This document shows positions 1 to 10,945 of a DNA stretch of 64,000 nucleotides, in pieces (the first letter of the stretch is position 1; the number at the start of each line of letters is the position of its first letter). A program made the position numbers and the translations under genes. Below the pieces are notes generated by a model. The model was given only the letters and a program-made list of their open reading frames with translations, ran no database searches and was not told the origin of the DNA. The stretch is from Hedera helix (Eukaryota; Streptophyta; Magnoliopsida; Apiales; Araliaceae): assembly GCA_947179155.2 (NCBI GenBank), contig OX359273.1, positions 37,865,023 through 37,929,022 on the forward strand, given 5' to 3'.

Positions 1-1231
1 ATTACTTATAGAGGTATTTTAACAGAGTGTGACTAGGATTACAGCTAATCTTTCTCTCTCTAGCAAAAAAAATTGGCCTACAAAACTTGTAGATTTATAT
101 CCTCTCCAATATCCTTTTGTTATCATTGATCTCTTATTCCATCTTTATTTTATCCTTTAATTTAGTGGAGTTTATTTTTTCTTCAAGGATAAGATTTCTC
201 CTTAAATAATGTATAGTGGTTAATGGTATTAATAGTTATTTTATTGTGCATGGTCCCTTAGTGGTGCCAGTATGTCGGATCACTAACATATATTGTGTGT
301 GTGTGTGTTTTTAAACAAATATACCGTGTGGTTCATTAAGCAAGTTTTTAAGTGCAAATTAATTTGTGTTTATTATTTATTTATTTTTGGGTCACATACT
401 AACGATAGACGTTAAATATATGAAAATTATAAATCTTTTGTCGCTATTGATTTAATAATTTCTTCAAAATGCTTTGTTAATGTGGATCATAATTATAGAA
501 TTATTTGATAAGGCATTAGACATCTAATTGTTTTTTCTGATATAGGTAACGAAAGAAAGTGGAAACTCTTCAAAAAATAAACTATCAATTGAAGTGAATT
601 AGCCCAATCACTTACACATGCATCCAGGAAAATGTAAGTAGGTATCATAAAAATAAATAAATAAAGGAACATATATAACAGATGAAGATATATTTATGAA
701 TCAAGTAATACTATCCTTGTTTTATAAAAATAATTTCGTTTTGTAATTTCATATTTCATAAAACCGTAACAATTCTATTAAGGTCAGGGGTGAATATGGT
801 ACGGTTTAAAATTAAAATCGCACATGAAATTATTTAGGTGTGGTTTGGCAAATCTAAAACCGTACATGAAACCGCTTGTGATTAATGCGGTGCGATTTTA
901 TTTGGTGCGATTTTGGTTCCAAAACTAATTAAAAAAATTAAATTTTATGCAATTCAAATTAATAATTTAGCATTACACAATATTAAATATCACCTTAATA
1001 ACACACACAACTTTACTTATAATATTTTGTCTAAACAAAAGTAAAATAAAAGTTACATAAAGGATAATTCTAAATGAATTAATTGAAGCGTGACTTTTAT
1101 AATAACGCTTTTTGATATGTTCTATGTTGAAAATGGTCAAACATATGTTGGAGTATTGATGCTTAAAATTGCTTTTGTTGGTGTTGTTTTTGAGTGGCAA
1201 GTAATTACATGTGGAATCCAACTGATAATTA
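1..1231. other. AT-rich intergenic DNA, no gene seen
   Basis: No supportable coding region. It holds a short (GT)n run near 295-308. A stretch near 785-915 repeats the words 'gtgcgattt' and 'aaaccgtacatgaaa' on both strands, which looks like an unclassified old repeat. Open frames here are short and low in complexity. Confidence 0.6.
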
Positions 1232-1331
1232 TGTTAGAATTTGAGCCAAATCCAAAGTGAATGAAAGGTTATGACTTTTTCGTCCGTACAAACACTCCCA
1301 TTCAAAAAAGTCATGTCTCTTCGTTCACAAG

Positions 1332-1455
1332 GGTTGTGACCATTCGCAAGGGTTGTGACCGTTCGCAATGGTTGTGACCATTCGTAAGGGTTGTGACCAT
1401 TCGTACGGGTTGTGACCGTTCGCAATGGTTGTAACCGTTCGCAAGGGTTATGACC
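1332..1455 (+). repeat. 19-bp tandem repeat in Copia LTR
   Basis: About six and a half copies of a 19-bp unit of the form GGTTGTGACCATTCGCAAG, starting at 1332, 1351, 1370, 1389, 1408, 1427 and 1446. They differ mainly at ACC[A/G]TTCG[C/T]A. The array ends 26 bp upstream of the LTR TATA box, the position of a U3 enhancer array. Confidence 0.9.
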
Positions 1456-1480
1456 CATATGAAGGGTCACTAAACCCTCC

Positions 1481-1489
1481 TATAAATAG
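1481..1489 (+). promoter_or_regulatory. TATA box of Copia LTR
   Basis: TATAAATAG lies just downstream of the 19-bp array inside the probable LTR. It is a good plant TATA match and would mark the U3/R boundary some 30 bp further on. Confidence 0.55.
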
Positions 1490-1778
1490 TCTAGGGAGGC
1501 AGCCATTTAGAATACACAATTCATTCAAATCATTAAAGCATTCTAGTTTCATAGTCTTCATATTTCATAAGTTATTTGAGAGAGAGTTCAAAGCATTTCT
1601 TTGGTTCGTTGTGTGTGTTATTTGTAGTGCTGCTATAACATACGTTGTCATTGTATCTCGGGGGACAAGTGCCGCTAACTCGAATCACCAATAAGGAGGG
1701 CATAATTGTCTTAAGGACATAGTATATAAAATACTAGCCTTGACATATTCTTTTCTTAGAAGTTCGGTATATAAGATA

Positions 1779-1782
<4 letters not shown>

Positions 1783-1843
<61 letters not shown>
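1783..1843. repeat. (TA)n microsatellite
   Basis: About 30 uninterrupted TA dinucleotides between the probable LTR and the Copia gag start. It is probably length-polymorphic. Confidence 0.95.
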
Positions 1844-1846
<3 letters not shown>

Positions 1847-1960
1847 TTTCAATTATTATTAATTTGTAAGTTGCAAATATATATTATTAAATATATATTA
1901 GTTTTCAATAACAATCTTAAGACAATTATCTTTTTATATTTAATTTATATTTGCAAAAGT

Positions 1961-3154
1961 ATGGCTACCGATTTTGTTACTATAATCGGTTCTTCTTCTT
2001 CTACACATATGATACCAAATGTTCCTGTGAACCATGGTGAAAAATCAGAAAAGTTCAATGGAACAGAGTTTAAAAGATGACAACAGAAGATGTTGTTTTA
2101 TCTCACTACGCTCAACTTGACAATGTTTCTTCATGAAGAGCCCCCTGTGCTTAATGAGAATGAATCAGATAAGCAGGTTGTTGCTGCTATTGATGCATGG
2201 AAACATGTTGATTTCCTATGTCAAAACTATATCCTCAATGGATTGGACAACACATTGTATAATGTGTATAGTTCCCTCAAGACAGCAAGAGAATTATGGG
2301 ATTCTTTGGATAAGAAGTATAAAACAGAAGATGTTGGCACGAAGAAGTTCGTAGTTGGCAGGTTTTTGGACTATAAGATGGTGGATTCTAAGGCTGTCAT
2401 CAACCAAGTCCAAGAACTACAAGTAATCCTGCATGAAATACATGCAGAAGGTATGTCTTTAAGTGAATCTTTTCAAGTTGCTACTATTATTGAAAAATTA
2501 CCACCAGTATGGAAAGATTTTAAGAATTATCTCAAGCATAAACGTAAAGAGATGAAACTTGAAGACTTAATCGTGAGATTAAAGATTGAAGAGGATAACC
2601 GTGCTTCTGAAAAGAAAGCAGGAAGGACTTTTGTGGAGTATAAAGCCAACGTGGTGAAACAAGGTCAAACGTCTAATAAGAGAAAGCACACCGAAAACGG
2701 GCCTAAACAAGGAATGAATAAAATTTTCCAAGACAAATGCTACATTTGTGACAAGCCCAAACATAGGGCAAAGGATTATCGTAAACGCAAAGATCAGAAT
2801 AAAAAGTCTGTACAAGCTAATGTAACGGAAGTGGATGGACTTCTTCAAGATGTTTCTGAAATGAATCTATTAGCAGTAGTTTCAGAAGTAAACTTGGTTG
2901 GAAATCCCATGGAATGGTGGGTAGATACTGGAGCAACCCGCCATGTGTGTTCTGACAAGAAGATGTTCTCCACATATGAAGAGATTGAGAATGGAGAATA
3001 GTTGTTCATGGGAAATTCTTCAACATCCAAGATTGATGGGCAAGGAAAGGTGATTCTAAAGATGACATCAGGCAAAGAACTCACTCTCAACAATGTACTC
3101 CATGTGCCTGATATTAGAAAAAACTTAGTATCTGAATCCCTTCTTAGTCAATAG
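1961..3154 (+). pseudogene. Copia gag / protease start, interrupted by stops
   Basis: Reading from ATG 1961, the frame gives a Copia-type capsid protein (UBN2-like, with words such as RELWDSLDKKY and IEKLPPVWKDFKNYL). A CCHC zinc knuckle follows near 2737-2785, then the aspartic-protease motif DTGA (WWVDTGATRHVC) near 2920-2950. In-frame stops lie at 2078 (TGA where Trp is expected before QQKM), 2999 (TAG) and 3152 (TAG); the frame is otherwise unbroken across all three. The knuckle reads CYICDKPKHRAKDY, so its last cysteine is replaced by tyrosine. The pol domains are missing. It would have encoded the particle protein of the retrotransposon and cannot do so now. Confidence 0.85.
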
Positions 3155-3180
3155 GGATTTAAATTGGTACATAGCATGTA

Positions 3181-4130
3181 GGAATTTTGTTAACACAGTG
3201 CAAATTCTCTTGGCAAAGTCTCGGTTTAAGGTAAAAATGAAGAAAGGTAAAAACAAGTAAAGCATTAAATCAGAGATTCACAAGAATCTGTAAATGGAAA
3301 AACCATTTTGATAGTCTGAGTTAAGGCTGAGACGAAGGGATGATATAATCATTTATTTCTCAATCCATTCCTACTTCTAACAACATTTTTACATATGTAT
3401 GTGTGACAAAGCATAAGTCATGAATTTTGTAAAAAATAATGTTAAGTCTCTCAAATTTTACGTCTCAATTAATGTTTGGATACTTATGAAGCTTCTAGTG
3501 AGTTTGGAGTTTTAAACTTTAATTTTTTAAGGATCTTACTATATACAAATAAATTATTTTACACGGAACTTATTTAATTCATAAATACAAAATTCGAAAC
3601 TCAAACGTTTAACAGTATTTTTCGTGTGGTCACCAAACGTACTAGTCACTACATCATTACGTTACAAACACTATAACCAGTAATAATTGGACATACTCAA
3701 AATATTATTTATTTTATTCATTATCATATCATTTGAGATATAAAGTTAAGACACTTAATATTATCATTTCATTAAATCAATGGCTTTTTTTGAGACATAA
3801 AATTAAGACACTTAACATTATCATTTCATAAAATCAATGGCTTTTTTTGGTATCACTCGTAAACAATTTATTGTAATATAAATTTATTTGCATAAAATAT
3901 GAGGACAGTGGGGGCAGTAGATTCTCATAATAATAATAAAATAAAATAAAACAATGAAAAAAAGGAAAAGAAAAAAGTGCAGATTAGCCAACTTCTTAGA
4001 AACCGACCACGGTAGTAGATTTTCCTCCGTGTCTGTCAATTTTGCGTTGAATTTTCTACCCAAATTGTTCGGCCGATTAGGAAACTTCACTTTTGCCAAC
4101 GTCAAATTGTCCCACAAAAAAAGTCCCCTC
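3181..4130. other. Intergenic stretch with a local tandem duplication
   Basis: No gene seen. At about 3735-3848 a 56-bp unit containing 'aagacactta' and 'aaatcaatggcttttttt' is present twice with a few differences. The rest is AT-rich sequence upstream of the first BBE-like gene. Confidence 0.6.
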
Positions 4131-4135
4131 CCTTG

Positions 4136-4143
4136 TATTTAAA
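4136..4143 (+). promoter_or_regulatory. TATA-like box of first BBE-like gene
   Basis: TATTTAAA lies about 60 bp upstream of the ATG at 4199, the usual spacing for a short plant 5' leader. No other TATA-like word lies nearer the start. Confidence 0.5.
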
Positions 4144-4198
4144 CCACACAAACATACCCTTCTCCAATATCAAAGCAGAACAAAACAAAAAATAGAAA

Positions 4199-5842
4199 AT
4201 GGAAACCTCCCGTTCCCAATCTGCAAACCATTCTCTTTCTTCAATTCTTCTTGCTCTTGTGCTTCTTTTTCCCCTAAATTATCTCTCATATGCAGCCTCT
4301 GATTCAGATTACACCACTTTTCTCGAGTGCTTAACTAAAAACTCAAGCCCAAATGACAAAATCTCCTCCATTGTTTACAGTCCCCAAAACTCATCATTTT
4401 CCTCTATTTTACAAGCTTATATCAAGAACCGCAGGTTCAATACATCCTCGACTCCAAAACCCACAATTATTGTTACTGCTTTGAAAGAATCCCATGTCCA
4501 AAACACCATAATTTGTGCCAAAAATATGGGAATTCAACTCAGAATTCGTAGTGGTGGGCATGATTATGATGGGATTTCTTACATTTCTGACAATACGTTT
4601 ATTATTCTTGATATGTTCAATCTTAGAAAAATTGATGTGAATATTGCAAAAGAAACTGCAGTTGTTCAAGCTGGAGCAACTCTTGGTGAACTTTATTATA
4701 GGATTTGGGAAAAGAGTAAAGTGCACGGATTTCCGGCCGGAGTTTGTCCAACTGTTGGTGTTGGTGGGCATTTAAGTGGAGGTGGGTATGGAAATATGTT
4801 GCGAAAATTCGGCCTATCGGTTGATCATGTGATTGATGCACAAATTGTGGATGCCAAAGGCCGGATTTTGGATAGGAAATTGATGGGTGAGGATCTTTTT
4901 TGGGCTATTAGAGGTGGGGGCGGTGCTAGTTTTGGTGTCATTTTGTCTTATACTATCAAGTTAGTTAAAGTGCCTCAAATTGTGACAGTTTTTCGGGTTA
5001 TGAAGAGTTTAGATGAGAATGCCACTGATATTGTGCATAGGTACCAATTTGTAGTGGACAAGTTGGATAATGATTTGTTCATTAGGATGCTTTTGCAGCC
5101 AGTAAGTGGGAAGATTAAGGGCAAGAAGACCATTAGAGCAACGTTTATTGGAATGTTTGTTGGTGATTCTAGTAGACTAATGGGAGTGATGAATAAGGGA
5201 TTTCCTGAATTGGGGTTGAAAAAGGCTGATTGTTTGGAAATGAGTTGGATTCGATCAGTGCTCTGGTGGGCAAATTTCGATAACAAGACCTCGGTGAAGG
5301 AATTGTTGTCAAGGAACTCGGATGGTGTGAATTTTTTGAAGAGGAAATCGGATTATGTCCAGACCCCAATTCCCAAAGATGGGTTGGAATCAATATGGAA
5401 AAAGATGATAGAATTGGGAAAAGTTGGATTTGTTTTTAATTCTTATGGTGGAAAAATGAGTGAAATTCTTGCGTCCGCTGCGCCATTTCCTCACCGGGCA
5501 GGGAACATTTACAAGATTCAGTACTCAGTGAATTGGCACGAGGAAGGATCTGAAGCAGATAAGAACTACATGAGTCAGATTAGAAGTCTCTATAGTTTCA
5601 TGACACCTTTTGTGTCTAAGTCCCCTAGAGGTGCATTTCTTAACTATAGGGACCTTGATATTGGTGTTACTGATAATGGTAAAAATAGTTACACTGAAGG
5701 TGAAGTCTATGGAGAAAAGTATTTCGGGGCGAATTTCGACAGGTTGGTGAAAGTGAAGACTGCAGTTGATCCGGAGAACTTCTTTAGGAATGAGCAGAGC
5801 ATCCCGGTTAAGGTAATTCAAGCTAGGCGTGCTGGAAAATAG
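4199..5842 (+). CDS. Berberine-bridge-enzyme-like FAD oxidoreductase (copy 1)
   Basis: An intact single-exon gene of 547 aa, the usual BBE-like length. Residues 1-33 form a signal peptide. The FAD-binding domain (FAD_binding_4 type) spans about residues 85-225 and the BBE C-terminal domain about 480-540. His121 (SGGHDY) and Cys183 (GVCPTVGVGGH) are the two covalent FAD anchors, 62 residues apart as in EcBBE (His104/Cys166). Tyr483 in NYRDLD matches the catalytic tyrosine of THCA synthase. The residue three after the Cys is Val186; at this oxygen-gatekeeper position Val predicts an oxidase that makes H2O2. In the family these secreted enzymes oxidise alcohols, sugars, alkaloids or cannabinoid-type phenolics; the substrate here is unknown. 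The ATG was chosen because it opens the signal peptide and follows a TATA-like box. It is the closest intact relative of the 5' half of the pseudogene at 7242. Confidence 0.94.
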   Translation: METSRSQSANHSLSSILLALVLLFPLNYLSYAASDSDYTTFLECLTKNSSPNDKISSIVYSPQNSSFSSILQAYIKNRRFNTSSTPKPTIIVTALKESHVQNTIICAKNMGIQLRIRSGGHDYDGISYISDNTFIILDMFNLRKIDVNIAKETAVVQAGATLGELYYRIWEKSKVHGFPAGVCPTVGVGGHLSGGGYGNMLRKFGLSVDHVIDAQIVDAKGRILDRKLMGEDLFWAIRGGGGASFGVILSYTIKLVKVPQIVTVFRVMKSLDENATDIVHRYQFVVDKLDNDLFIRMLLQPVSGKIKGKKTIRATFIGMFVGDSSRLMGVMNKGFPELGLKKADCLEMSWIRSVLWWANFDNKTSVKELLSRNSDGVNFLKRKSDYVQTPIPKDGLESIWKKMIELGKVGFVFNSYGGKMSEILASAAPFPHRAGNIYKIQYSVNWHEEGSEADKNYMSQIRSLYSFMTPFVSKSPRGAFLNYRDLDIGVTDNGKNSYTEGEVYGEKYFGANFDRLVKVKTAVDPENFFRNEQSIPVKVIQARRAGK

Positions 5843-7241
5843 AGATAAACAATATGGCTTCTCAGTTTGTATTATTATGTGATTTTTTACTGCACTATTG
5901 CTAATTTACTGTGCTTGAATGCTTGGCATAGGCATAGAAGCTTTCAAATGTGAATTGAAAGAAAATTTTAGTTTAGGCTTTGAGCATATCTCTAGTTCCA
6001 GTTTCAAAGTGTTATAATTACAGTTTCAAGGCATTCATTATGCGCTGACAAATACTGCAATATGATAATCTTTGTTGTTATTTACTATAATAATAGTGGT
6101 TGTCCTTTTAAGATTTGAAGTAGTAATATTAGATGATTGGTATGGGTTACTTATCCACACATTCATTATTGTTGTATACCGTAACCTAAGATTTGATATT
6201 TTAGTAATAAATTTCCATTTAATGTGATTAATTGTGAAGTTGTGATATTGAACAAGTGGAAGATGTCATGCCAGCTAAACTTCTAAAATCTCTCTGTTAC
6301 TTGAACTAAAAATAGAGTAGACTTTTTTTTTTCATTTTAAATTTTTGGCTAGTCTATGCGGCTCAACTTGGTTCATCTATTTCTCTGCCTCTAGCCAAGT
6401 CATTCTTAATTGGTTTTTGAAGCTTAGTAATCGTTCTTAATTGGTTTTAGAAGCATCGTAAGATTTTGCTGGACCATGCTATGGGTTAAGCTGATTTTAA
6501 TCAGTTTCAAAACTTGCACAAATATATCCTGCAAGTATACTGAGTATTTTATATATGGTAACAATTGAAACAAACTCGTAAAATATTGAGAGGTTTAACC
6601 CACCAGCAAAGTGTGAAAGGGAGGTCTTTGATCAGCTATAATGATCCCTTTACCAGCAAAAAGAATAATAAAGATGTCTAGGATGTTCTTATGTACTCCT
6701 CTCCTTCCGTCAAAATTAGAGATACATTTTCCTTCTTAGTCCACTACTAAAGTCTTAGATAATACTAAGGATACATTTTGAAACATAAAATTATCCTTAA
6801 AAGTTTGTCGTTTTAGAAATGTTTTTTTTAATTTTGACACGGGGAGGGAATATATTATAGTATTGGGTTGTTTCTACTGGACAAATACAGAACACCAAAT
6901 CCATGGTCATCTTGTGCTGCAGGCATACAAAATGTACGACAAAACAATGTCAGCATTTTGTTTTTCTGTTTTTGTACTAGCCAGAAACTCTGAATATTCG
7001 ATGATATCAAATCTTTATGACCATTTCTTTATTCACTCTGTATTTTATTAAACAATGTGGGCATGCACTTCATCACTACATCAATCAAAAGGGGACTTTT
7101 GTCATGACAGTGTATACTTCAACTTATATAAGTTTATGAGATTACCTTATTCTGTGGTGTAACTTGTAACTCTTTATTCTCCATTTACATATTGCAGGAA
7201 CATTCTTCTTCTCCAAAATCTAGACAGAACAAAACTGAAAA
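5843..7241. other. Intergenic, with a Stowaway-type MITE
   Basis: It contains the 3' flank of copy 1, the MITE at 6696-6850 and the upstream region of the chimeric pseudogene. A TATATAA word lies at 7125-7131, about 115 bp before the pseudogene ATG. No gene seen; the open frame at 6863-7051 has no recognisable content. Confidence 0.6.
6696..6850. mobile_element. Stowaway/mariner-type MITE
   Basis: Imperfect inverted ends: left 'ctcctctccttccgtcaaaa', and the right end reads in reverse 'ttccctccccgtgtcaaaa', both close to the Stowaway CTCCCTCCGTCCC consensus. TA dinucleotides flank both sides (6694-6695 and 6851-6852), as expected for mariner-type insertion. Length is about 155 bp with no coding capacity. 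The ends have diverged, so the copy is old. Confidence 0.7.
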
Positions 7242-8512
7242 ATGGAAGCCTCCCAATGTGCGAAGCAGTTTGTGCCTTCACTGCTTGTTTATGCTCTTCT
7301 TTTTTCACTGAGCTCTCTCTTATGTGCAACCTCAGATTCAGATTATAACAACTTTGTCCACTGCCTAACAAAACATTCACGCCCAAATGACAAAATCACA
7401 TCCATTATTTACATTCCCCAAAACTCATCATACATGTCTGTTTTACAAGCTTATATCAAAAGCCTCCGGTTCAACACATCCGCAACTCCAAAACCCTTTA
7501 TCATTGTCACCCCTTTGCAAGAATCCCATGTCTTAGGCACCACAATTTGTGCAAAAATTATGGGAGTCCAACTCAACATACGAAGTGGTATTTCGATGGA
7601 ATTTCTTATGTTTCTGACAAGAAATTCATCATTCTTGATATGTTCAATCTTCAGTTGATTGATGAGAATATCGAGAAAGAAACTGCATGTGTTCAAGCAG
7701 ATGCCCCTCTTGGAGAACTTTACGATAGAATTTGGGAAAAGAGTACAGTATATGGATTCCCTGTCGGGGTTTACCCAACTGTTGGAGTTGGTGGCCACTT
7801 AAGTGGAGGCAGGTATGGAAATATGTTGTGTAAATTTGGCCTGTCAATTGATAATGTGATAGATGCGCAGATAGTGGATGTCAATGGTCGAATATTGGAT
7901 AGGAAGTCAATGGGTGAGGATCTTTTTTGGGCTATTAGAGGCGGTGGTGATGCTAGTTTTGGTGTCATTTTGTCTTGTACTATTTAGTTATAGTCCCACA
8001 AGTTAACAGTTTTTCAAGTTATGAGGACTTTGGATGAGAATTCTAGTTTTGGTGTCTCGTACTATTTATTAGTTAAAGTCCCACAAGTTAACAGTTTTTC
8101 AAGTTATGAGGACTTTGATGATATTTACTCCATATGGAGGAATATTAAATAAAATTTCTGAATCTGAAACTCCTTTCCCTCATAGAAAAGGTAACATATT
8201 TGGTATTCAGTACCTAACAAACTGGAATGATACAAATAAGGATTCAGAAATGAAGCATGTTGATTGGATTGGAAAACTTTATAGTTATATGACTTCTTAT
8301 GTTTCCAAAAATCCAAGAGCTGCATATTTGAAATATAGAGTTCCTGATTTGGGAATGAACAAGAATGATGCCACAAGTTTTGCAGAGGCAAGTGTTTGGG
8401 GTTACAAATATTTTAAGAGAAATTTCAATCGATTCGTATAAAGACTAAAGTTGACCCAGATAACTTCTTCGACCATGAAGAGAGCATTCCAACACTTACA
8501 AGTGGGGGATGA
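7242..8512 (+). pseudogene. Chimeric BBE-like pseudogene
   Basis: The 5' part (7242 to about 7985) reads like copy 1: signal peptide, then SDSDYNNFVHCLTKHSRPND. A 7-bp deletion near 7587-7591 shifts the frame and removes the GHD containing the FAD-binding His. In the next frame the Cys anchor is Tyr (GVYPTVGVGGH). A TAG ends that frame at 7985-7987. A tandem duplication of about 75-90 bp follows (about 7952-8042 and 8043-8117). The sequence then jumps over roughly 125 codons to a 3' part (about 8118-8512) resembling the gene at 23482, with PYGG, SETPFPHRKGNI and ASVWGYKYF. A 4-bp deletion near 8438 breaks the end, and YRDLD has become YRVPD. It cannot make a flavinylated enzyme. Confidence 0.9.
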
Positions 8513-8519
8513 AATTAAA

Positions 8520-10600
8520 ATAGCGATGGCCCTCGGATAAGTGAATTTTATTTTTATCTATTTAATATTTTTATGTTTAATTATTCGTAAGTTTTTAAGT
8601 ATTTTTAGTAAGTTTTATTTATCATTATGGATTATTATTATTATTATTATTATTATTTATCGTATTCTTATATTATTTATATTTATTTTTAATTAATTTA
8701 TATTTGATTTTGTAAGAAATTAAACTTTGATGGCAAAATGATAAATCTACTGTAATAACTCTAAGTGACAAAATCGTAATAAAGCAGATTTTGGGGGAAT
8801 AAGTGTAAATATTCAGCACGGTGGCATAACCGTAAATTCTGCAACATGGCTAGGCGCGCCACGTGCGCTAGGGAGTTGAAGGATCAGCCGATAACAAACA
8901 ACGTCGTTGGGCAGAACAAGTAATGGCTAGGCATGCCATACTCGGTTGGGCAGAACAAGTAATGGCTAGGCATGTCATACTCGGGCGGCTGAGAGATTAA
9001 CATGAAACGCCATCGTTTCAGTGGGTGGACAAGAAGTATTAGGCGCAATGCACGCCAGGTGCTTGGTTGACCCGTTAAAGGACACAAAGGTTTTGTTTGG
9101 CAGCGCGAAAATTGTCCAGAACAGATTATTTTAGATTTAAAGCTATTATTTTTATTCCTAAATCCTAATTGGTTTTTAATTCCAGTTTTGTTTAAAGTTT
9201 TTAATGTACTCCTAAAAACACACTATGAGAGTCATGTTTTCAAGAAATTAACATATATTAGGATAAAGAGTAATATATTTAACATAGTCAGAATTAGGAT
9301 ATTATTATTTTTGAAACAAATATTCAATGCGAATGATTCAATAATTAAAGGTAGAACTTAATAATTGAAAACTGTGATCCGAGAGGCAGATGGATATCAA
9401 AACACGAATTTGATTTATTTTCTTTTACTTTTATTTTTTATAATTTTGAGACGTTGAATTATTTGTGAATAATTTATTATTTAGTTATGCATTATTTAAT
9501 TATGTCTTGTGTTCTAATTTCAAGAATGTTAGGCTAGGTTATTTTCTAGGGTCGATGATGAGTATATTTGATTAATTCCATTGCACATATTCATGCTAGT
9601 TAATTTTACAAATTTAGTGTTTTAATGTTAAAAAAAATAATTCTTTCTATTAGATGTCTATTTTAATTGAATAAAAATAAAGTTGGATTTTCATTATTAT
9701 TTATTGAATTCAATTTATGATTTGTTAAAAGCGGATATAAACTGTGTTTTAATGGGTATAGTGAGTGTTTTGATGTTATACATATGTTTAGTTGTGGAAG
9801 AATTAACAATATAATTTTATAAATTAAATGGACTTAACCGATTTTATTTTTCGCATTTAATAGAGTCGAGAGACCAAATTAATGCGAGATAAAAAAGTAT
9901 AGTTTAGTGGGTATGAATATTAGGAATATGATATAAAATATATGATTCTGTCATCCTAATATTTTATTAATTTAAGTAGTTCACTTGTTAATTTTGAATT
10001 AATTTCATCTCATAAATTTTAAATCATTTGTTTAAACTAGATTAACGTGATATAAAGTTAGTAATTGGTTAATATTTATTTTTAATTTTTTGTTAGTTCG
10101 ACACTCAATTTATTACTATATTATTTGTTGATTGCGTGTCCTTGCATATAAATTGTCGATATATAAATTCACAAAACGCTCATGGATGTAGTTGTAGATA
10201 TGTTGGTCTGACATTTAGATTACTATTTTAGTCTTATAATAATTTTGCTGTGTTTCTATGCAAAGGGTGTTATAAGGATTATACAAGATTTAGTTTATGT
10301 TCTTTAATTTTTCAAATTCATATTTTTTAAACAAAAAAAATTGGTAAGTGGTTAAATTATATGTTTAAATTTGTCTCCGTTCATTTAAAATTCAGAAACA
10401 ATGAGAATAGGACATAAAACTTGATTTTCTATTCTCTGCATCCATTTAAAAACTCAGAAAAAATAATGTAAGGTACAAATTTATTTTTTTATTTTATTTT
10501 ATTTCATTTTTTTGTTGCAAAGGTACAACTTTTAACCATGCTAAACAATGTATATTATGGGAAAAATATAGCGACCTTAGAATGGGCCTTGTCTATAAAA
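8520..10600 (+). repeat. Probable diverged Gypsy LTR remnant
   Basis: The sequence runs from an AT-rich start, through 'gggggaataagtgtaaat', 'gtaaattctgcaacatggc', a GC-rich patch with ggcgcgcc, to 'aaacgccatcgttt'. The same order appears, reverse-complemented, in the 1421-bp LTRs at 55001 and 59063. A 39-bp unit beginning GTTGGGCAGAACAAG is duplicated in tandem at 8906 and 8945. No coding capacity was recognised. The edges are uncertain and no target duplication was found; the relationship is inferred from word order, not alignment. Confidence 0.4.
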
Positions 10601-10940
10601 CTCGTTAAGTCCAGTTCTTGATCTAGCGCTGATAAAAATATTTCAAAGGGCAATAACTAATAAGCCCACTTTAAATCTGTTTGGGCAGTATAAAATACTA
10701 TAAATGCATAACAATTGATACATATAACATCAGTGTACGAGCCTCCAAGCCCATCTTAGTTGATGCAAATCCATGCAATCATCTGTTACACATGCATATA
10801 AGCTAGTGTTAACTATAGGAATCTCCTAAATATTTATATATTAAGGGTATTCATATTTATATATTAAGGGTATTAATTTTGAACTCTTAAAGCATCTGAC
10901 TCATTTAGATAAGAGATCAATATGTGCTGATCTTCAGAAA

Positions 10941-10945
10941 CTAGC
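10941..10945 (+). repeat. Target-site duplication CTAGC (left)
   Basis: The CTAGC before the left LTR matches the CTAGC at 18108-18112 after the right LTR. This 5-bp duplication shows that 10946-18107 inserted as one unit. Confidence 0.92.

Larger units (their letters stand above)
1232..3180 (+). mobile_element. Truncated Ty1/Copia retrotransposon, 5' LTR plus gag-protease remnant
   Basis: A probable 5' LTR starts TGTTAGAATTTGAGCC at 1232 and contains a 19-bp tandem repeat and a TATA box (TATAAATAG, 1481-1489). A gag reading frame follows from 1961, then the start of a protease. Similarity ends near 3180, with no integrase, reverse transcriptase or 3' LTR. The 3' edge of the LTR is unclear because a (TA)n run lies at 1783-1843. 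The element is dead: 3' truncated, with several stops. Assignment to Copia rests on the gag and zinc-knuckle/protease layout. Confidence 0.75.
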
